Below are positions 40,191-44,285 of a stretch of 44,285 nucleotides of DNA, piece by piece. The stretch comes from Butyrivibrio sp. GTDB taxonomy: Bacteria; Bacillota; Clostridia; Lachnospirales; Lachnospiraceae. The translations under genes were made by a program, and so were the position numbers. How positions within the stretch are numbered: the first letter of the stretch is position 1; every line of letters starts with the position of its first letter. Below the pieces are notes generated by a model. It was not told the DNA's origin, ran no database searches, and saw only the letters and a program-made list of their open reading frames with translations. The stretch lies in contig JAILPB010000066.1 in the NCBI GenBank assembly GCA_024690485.1, forward strand, positions 1 to 44,285. The letters run 5' to 3'.

Positions 40191-40952
40191 TCAATTTATG
40201 AACTCGGAGGGTGCAGTTCCGGTATAGCGCTTAAACACCGTATTAAAGTGCTTGTAGTCTGTAAAGCCGGTGAGGTCTGACACTTCATAAACCTTATATT
40301 TTCCGGTTTCAAGTAGTTTTATTGCCTGCTGCACGCGGTACTTATTCAGAAAATCAAGGAAGCCTGTTCCTGTGGACTCCTTGAATTTCCTTGAGAGATA
40401 GCTTGCTGAAACTCCAAGTTCCTCTGAAAAAGACTCGATACTTATCTTGTCTGCGTATCTCTCCTTGGTTACATCAAGTACATGCTGAACATAGTCGTTT
40501 TCTTTATCTGTTTTTATGAACACTTCAGTGATTTCTTCCGTGCTTTTCTTTTTCTCCGCAAACTTCTGATATTCCTGATCCTTCTCGATTTCTGCGATTA
40601 TCTTCTCGACGTTTTTCTTAAGTTCTCTCTCGTCAACAGGTTTCATAAGATATGCTGAAACATCCAGATCTATTGCCTGTTTTGCGTAGTCAAAATCTGC
40701 ATAACTGGTTAAGATGATTGATTTAAAGCTGTAATTTTCCTTGGCTTTTCTTATCATCTCTATCCCGTCTATGACAGGCATCATAATGTCTGCAAGTACG
40801 ATGTCGGGCTTAAGCTCCTCTATTTTCTCAAGTCCCTCTTTTCCGTTTGCAGCTTCCCCTGCTATGGTGCAGCCCATACCCATCCAGTCCATGGTATAGG
40901 CGATGCCTTTTCTGATGATATCTTCATCCTCAACAATTAAAACTCTATACAT
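40191..40952 (-). CDS. AraC-type response regulator (YesN/HptR-like)
   Basis: 253 residues, GGGGGAT before ATG 40952. Receiver domain 1-120 with the acidic pocket (VEDED), phospho-acceptor D55 in VLADIMMP, conserved Thr/Ser in LTSYADF and Lys in MKPVDER. After a charged coiled-coil-like linker come two helix-turn-helix motifs of AraC type (about 155-253; ELGVSASYLSRKFKESTG and TGFTDYKHFNTVFKRYTGTAPSEF). Length and layout match HptR of Staphylococcus. It probably binds the direct repeat immediately downstream of its own gene and turns on the transporter. Starts 17 bases after the kinase. Confidence 0.92.
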   Translation of the reverse strand: MYRVLIVEDEDIIRKGIAYTMDWMGMGCTIAGEAANGKEGLEKIEELKPDIVLADIMMPVIDGIEMIRKAKENYSFKSIILTSYADFDYAKQAIDLDVSAYLMKPVDERELKKNVEKIIAEIEKDQEYQKFAEKKKSTEEITEVFIKTDKENDYVQHVLDVTKERYADKISIESFSEELGVSASYLSRKFKESTGTGFLDFLNKYRVQQAIKLLETGKYKVYEVSDLTGFTDYKHFNTVFKRYTGTAPSEFIN

Positions 40953-40969
40953 CTAATCCCCCGATTTTT

Positions 40970-42628
40970 TCATGCATAATGTCTTGGAATAACTATTCTG
41001 ACTGTGGTTCCTTCATCCTTTACACTGCTGATATCAAGGCCGTACTCTCCCTTGTACATAAGTCTGATCCTGCGATGAATGTTGTAGATTCCAAAGTGCT
41101 GGGATGAGTCAGCATCCGACCGGAGATTGTGCAAGATTTCTTCCAGCCTGTCCTTTTCTATTCCTGCGCCGTCATCCTTGCATATAAAAACAATATCCTC
41201 TTTTATCTGATAGCCCTTGATGTCAACGGTTAACTTTTCCTGTCCTGCAAAGCCGTATTTTACTGCATTTTCAAGAAGGGGCTGTATCAAGAGCTTTGGT
41301 ATCAGGCAGTCCATTATATCCTCAGCCACATCTATATTATAGGCAAATCTTTTGTTGAAGCGGATCTGCAAGATGTTCAGATAGTCCTGAACGTTGGAAA
41401 GGTCCTCTCGTACAGTAACTTCTTCTCTTGAATCCCTGATACTGTAGCGAAGAAGTCCAGACAAGGAGACGATCATCTTGTCTGCCGCTCCGGAATCTAT
41501 CTTAGCCATGAACCTGATGTTGTCCAGTGTATTAAATAAAAAGTGCGGATTGAACTGGCTTTCAAGCTGTTTTACCTGTGAAAAAGCAACGTTCTCGGCA
41601 AGCTCTCTGTTCTGATTGATCTGCTCCTTAAGACCGCTTAACATCTCATTAAAATCGTTACCTATAGTCATGAACTCACGGCTACTGTTTATATTTAGCT
41701 TTACATCGAAGTCGCCGTTCTGAACAGCCTCGAAGGCATCTTCGATTTTCTTAATATCTCTGGTATAGCGAACGGAGCTGTTGGACGAGCTTCTATAAGC
41801 TATAAATATGATCGCAGCAAAGATCACAACGATAATGCCTATAAGTACTATTATCAGCCATATGCTTCTGGTGAGGTCGTTAACAGTTATGACATTTAAG
41901 CCTTTTCCTGTCTCGGTCTTATATGAATAGTAGAAGTGATTTCCCACTTTCATATATCCGGATCTTAAACTGTAGTCATCCTGAATCTGTCCGTATTCGT
42001 CATTCAGAACCCATGTGTTACTGGCAAATACCCATCCATTCACGTCTGTGATGTATACGTATCTGCTGGAACCTATGATAGAGTCAGTAATTATTTTTTC
42101 GGGAACCATGTAGACTATGGCACACTTTAAGGTATCTCCATCATATATTCCCTTTGCAACATAGAGGTTACTCTCATACAGGGTTGTGCTTATTTCTCCC
42201 GGATTTCGCCTTATAGCATTCCACACTCCCCAGTTTGAATATACTGTCTGAGTCAGGTACTTGGGAACTGAGCCTTTGCTGGTAAAAAGGATCTTTTGAT
42301 CAGGAGATAAAAGAATAAGGTTTCCGATCTCTCCAAACTCGTCTGTCTTACTATAGAGAACGTCAAATATTTTATCCATAACTACGCTGTCAGTTTCTAA
42401 GTAGCGCCTCTCTACTGTATCCACCATGTCGTAGTAGATATTCATATCTCTGCTTATTTCCTGCTCTACTTCATGATTGTCGACTTCGTTGAAGTGGGCC
42501 ACAAAATAGCTCCACGCAAAAACAAAGATAACCATGGCAAGTACGACTATTACAGCGACAGGCACAACGGAATATCTGATGAAGGTTCTTCTAATATTTT
42601 CCTGGAAGGATCTGACTTCTTTACTCAT
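40970..42628 (-). CDS. Membrane sensor histidine kinase (YesM/HptS-like)
   Basis: 552 residues from ATG 42628, with GGAGG six bases before it; the upstream in-frame start at 42664 lies inside the previous gene. One membrane helix near residues 15-40, an extracellular Cache-like sensor (about 45-255), a second helix (about 260-285), a HAMP-like linker and a His_kinase domain with phospho-acceptor H362 (SQFNPHFLFN). The ATP-binding part has PLLENAVKYGF and DDGAGIEKD. The ATG overlaps the stop of the preceding binding-protein gene by 8 bases, so the two are translationally coupled and probably act as one sensor. Confidence 0.92.
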   Translation of the reverse strand: MSKEVRSFQENIRRTFIRYSVVPVAVIVVLAMVIFVFAWSYFVAHFNEVDNHEVEQEISRDMNIYYDMVDTVERRYLETDSVVMDKIFDVLYSKTDEFGEIGNLILLSPDQKILFTSKGSVPKYLTQTVYSNWGVWNAIRRNPGEISTTLYESNLYVAKGIYDGDTLKCAIVYMVPEKIITDSIIGSSRYVYITDVNGWVFASNTWVLNDEYGQIQDDYSLRSGYMKVGNHFYYSYKTETGKGLNVITVNDLTRSIWLIIVLIGIIVVIFAAIIFIAYRSSSNSSVRYTRDIKKIEDAFEAVQNGDFDVKLNINSSREFMTIGNDFNEMLSGLKEQINQNRELAENVAFSQVKQLESQFNPHFLFNTLDNIRFMAKIDSGAADKMIVSLSGLLRYSIRDSREEVTVREDLSNVQDYLNILQIRFNKRFAYNIDVAEDIMDCLIPKLLIQPLLENAVKYGFAGQEKLTVDIKGYQIKEDIVFICKDDGAGIEKDRLEEILHNLRSDADSSQHFGIYNIHRRIRLMYKGEYGLDISSVKDEGTTVRIVIPRHYA

Positions 42629-43649
42629 CTGACACCTCCCCGGATAACCCCGTAAAGGTATCAAGCCATTTTTGTTTGTTTTCTATTACTTCCTGCCTGT
42701 CAGCGTCGCAGCTCAGCATCTCATAGATGGGAATAAGCATGCTTGCGCCGATAACATCCTCTCTTACAGAGCGTCTTCCCAGGTTATTTGCAATGTAGCG
42801 CTGTGCATCCTTGGATGTCATAAAGTCCACGAACTTTTTGGCGTTTTCGATTCTTGATGAGTTTTTATTGATATAGATTCCGTCAGGTGTTGATACTACG
42901 CCCTCTGACATGTAGATGATCTTAACATGGCTTCCTGCTTTTAGCATGGTAAAAGCAGCCTCCTCAAAGGTAAGTCCCACCTTAAATTTGCCGTTTGCTA
43001 CGCCTTTATATACTTCTGATGAGTTGTCGAGAAGAACGCCGTCCAGATTTTTAAGGAGTGCATCAACATAGTCCCAGCCCTTATCAGGGTTCCCATCTCC
43101 CATGGCATAGAGCATGTTTACAAGGTGCTCAAAAGAAGATGAGGATTTTGACGGATCTGCAAAGGCTATCTGGCCTTTTAATTCATCCTGCAAAAGATCC
43201 TCGTAGCCATTTATCTCAATATCTCCAATGACATCTTCGTTGATCATAAGTACGCTCGGCACATTGGTGAAGCAGGTGATTTTGTCACTAAAATCAGCAT
43301 ACTCTTCCATGAAGTCCACACGGTTTGGCGTTTCATAGGAATAGAAATAGTCCTCGTAAGGCCCAACAGACAGGACAGATCCCCCCCAGAGAATATCTGT
43401 GCCACTATCTGAAATGATCTCGTTTATGGCATCTGAGGTTCCGGAGTTTTTAAGTTCTACTGCTATGCCTGTCTCATTCTCAAATTCCTGAATAAGAGGG
43501 ATCATAAACTCCGTGGGATGGGGCGAAACTACCACGAGTTTTTTGCTTAGAGCTTCTTTTTTGCCGTCTGATGATGAGTAAATAAACATCACAAACATGA
43601 CTATCAAAACTATTATTAAACTGATTAAGATTTTTATTTTTTTAGACAT
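42621..43649 (-). CDS. Membrane-anchored binding protein, HptA-like ligand sensor
   Basis: 342 residues from ATG 43649, with no clear ribosome site. An uncleaved-looking N-terminal helix (residues 4-26, ending MFIYSSS with no lipobox Cys) anchors it to the membrane. The remainder is a ferric-type II binding fold (LVVVSPHPTEFMIPLIQEFENETG region, GTDILWGG, FTNVPSVLM). At the position of the iron-binding Tyr pair it has FEEAA, followed by SEGVVSTPDG, parallel to the Asp and Glu of the AfuA-like protein. It is coupled to the kinase gene. Binding protein, YesM kinase and AraC regulator in this order and size match HptA-HptS-HptR, the glucose-6-phosphate sensor of Staphylococcus. Confidence 0.82.
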   Translation of the reverse strand: MSKKIKILISLIIVLIVMFVMFIYSSSDGKKEALSKKLVVVSPHPTEFMIPLIQEFENETGIAVELKNSGTSDAINEIISDSGTDILWGGSVLSVGPYEDYFYSYETPNRVDFMEEYADFSDKITCFTNVPSVLMINEDVIGDIEINGYEDLLQDELKGQIAFADPSKSSSSFEHLVNMLYAMGDGNPDKGWDYVDALLKNLDGVLLDNSSEVYKGVANGKFKVGLTFEEAAFTMLKAGSHVKIIYMSEGVVSTPDGIYINKNSSRIENAKKFVDFMTSKDAQRYIANNLGRRSVREDVIGASMLIPIYEMLSCDADRQEVIENKQKWLDTFTGLSGEVSDE

Positions 43650-43704
43650 GTCTATACGATATCACAATAGATAAGAAGTGCAAGGAAGGATATTTCCTAT
43701 GATA

Positions 43705-43753
43705 CAAAAAATCGCAGATACCTGCCGATTGGTAAGTATCTGCGATAATTTTT
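43705..43753. terminator. Terminator after the isomerase gene
   Basis: ATCGCAGATAC (43711-43721) pairs with GTATCTGCGAT (43736-43746), a perfect 11-bp stem. T runs follow on both strands (six on the minus strand), so it ends the isomerase transcript before the sensor operon. Confidence 0.88.
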
Positions 43754-43777
43754 TTGTTTAGTTTTCCCTGATCCGAA

Positions 43778-44285
43778 TTAAGCGAAAGGGTTCTCTGTAG
43801 GATAAGGAAGTGATGCAGGCTGGTTGTAGCCGATTACTTCAGCACCTACATACTTGAATACCTCGTAAAGAGCCTTTCCGAAGTGTCCGAATGCAACTGC
43901 TCCGTGGTGAGGGAAGTTGTGCTGGATGAGGATGTGTCTGTAGAAACGTCCCATCTCAGGAATAGCGAATACACCGATGCCGCCGAAGGACTGTGTAGCT
44001 ACAGGAAGAACTTCACCCTGTGCAACATAAGCCTTGAGGTGGTTATCAGATGTGCTCTGTAATCTGTAGAATGTGATATCACCGGGAACGATGTCACCTT
44101 CAAGTGTTCCCTGTGTAACTTCCTCAGGAAGGTTTCTGGCCATGATTCTCTGGAACTTCATCTCGCAGCTTGAAAGCTTGCTTGTGCATGTATTTCCGCA
44201 GTGGAAGCCCATGAATGTATCTGTGTGCTTGTAGTCGAACTTGCCCTTGATTGACTGCTCATACATATCAGCAGGAACAGAGTTG
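43778..44285 (-). CDS. L-fucose/L-arabinose isomerase family protein, C-terminal part (truncated by window)
   Basis: About 169 residues; the frame stays open to the window edge, so the N-terminal two thirds are missing. The blocks MGFHCGNT, TFYRLQSTSDNHLKAYVAQGE (motif region), FGGIGVFAIPEMGRFY and QHNFPHHGAVAFGHFG are those of the C-terminal domain of L-fucose isomerase-like proteins, which interconvert aldoses and ketoses with a divalent metal. The His-rich QHNFPHH segment lies at the active site. The exact sugar is open; fucose, arabinose or a related deoxy-sugar are possible. A strong terminator 25 bases past the stop separates it from the sensor genes. Confidence 0.8.
   Translation of the reverse strand, partial: NSVPADMYEQSIKGKFDYKHTDTFMGFHCGNTCTSKLSSCEMKFQRIMARNLPEEVTQGTLEGDIVPGDITFYRLQSTSDNHLKAYVAQGEVLPVATQSFGGIGVFAIPEMGRFYRHILIQHNFPHHGAVAFGHFGKALYEVFKYVGAEVIGYNQPASLPYPTENPFA

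Noticed and set aside
1-44285. Prophage, IS element or integrative element
   Set aside because: No transposase, integrase, phage structural or conjugation gene, no tRNA attachment site and no flanking long repeats were found.

Overview
The window reads as chromosomal DNA from a low-to-moderate GC anaerobic Firmicute, most likely of the family Lachnospiraceae (Butyrivibrio/Pseudobutyrivibrio-like). This is an inference. It rests on the strong AAGGAG-type ribosome sites, the mix of families (Tex, DUF975, SprA/CJM1_0395-type metalloprotease, eukaryotic-type UDP-sugar pyrophosphorylase, N-acetylhexosamine kinase, YesMN-type two-component genes, secreted proteins ending in a basic Fn3-like module) and the absence of phage, plasmid or IS genes. 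No rRNA, tRNA or CRISPR array was seen. Both ends cut through genes.

Left part (1-9.5 kb): the end of a PMT-family mannosyltransferase, a secreted AGIGGG-repeat protein, then a 1.2-kb stretch without a convincing gene. That stretch holds a chain of short perfect hairpins (2962-3323) and a tandem array with a 53-54 bp period (3531-3918). After it come a GT-C type membrane glycosyltransferase with an octapeptide-repeat N-terminus, Tex and a MATE exporter.

Middle part (9.6-28 kb): a four-gene plus-strand operon (small membrane protein, HExxH metalloprotease, DUF975 protein, GH2 glycosidase), a membrane GGDEF protein, a divergent carbamate kinase, cysK with a promoter and a dyad operator candidate, an HtrA protease followed by an unusual ClpX-like unfoldase, a UDP-sugar pyrophosphorylase-galE operon, and three more secreted proteins with the same C-terminal Fn3-like module. 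Two of these are paralogues that share an upstream GCCGAT promoter-like box.

Right part (28-44.3 kb): two transport systems on the minus strand. The first (35036 to 27974) is a tightly coupled operon: Gfo/Idh/MocA oxidoreductase, GNAT-like acyltransferase, LplB/LplC permeases, a solute-binding lipoprotein and an N-acetylhexosamine-1-kinase-like enzyme. It has a near-consensus promoter surrounded by TTGTTAC repeats and no ATPase of its own. The second (43649 to 35257) is a membrane-anchored binding protein, a YesM-type kinase and an AraC-type regulator, followed by a binding lipoprotein, a fused double permease, an ATPase and MgtC. The layout and binding-protein residues resemble HptA-HptS-HptR sensing joined to AfuABC-type hexose-phosphate import rather than iron uptake. 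A 20-bp-spaced direct repeat in front of the transporter is a good candidate regulator site. A partial L-fucose/arabinose-type isomerase closes the window.
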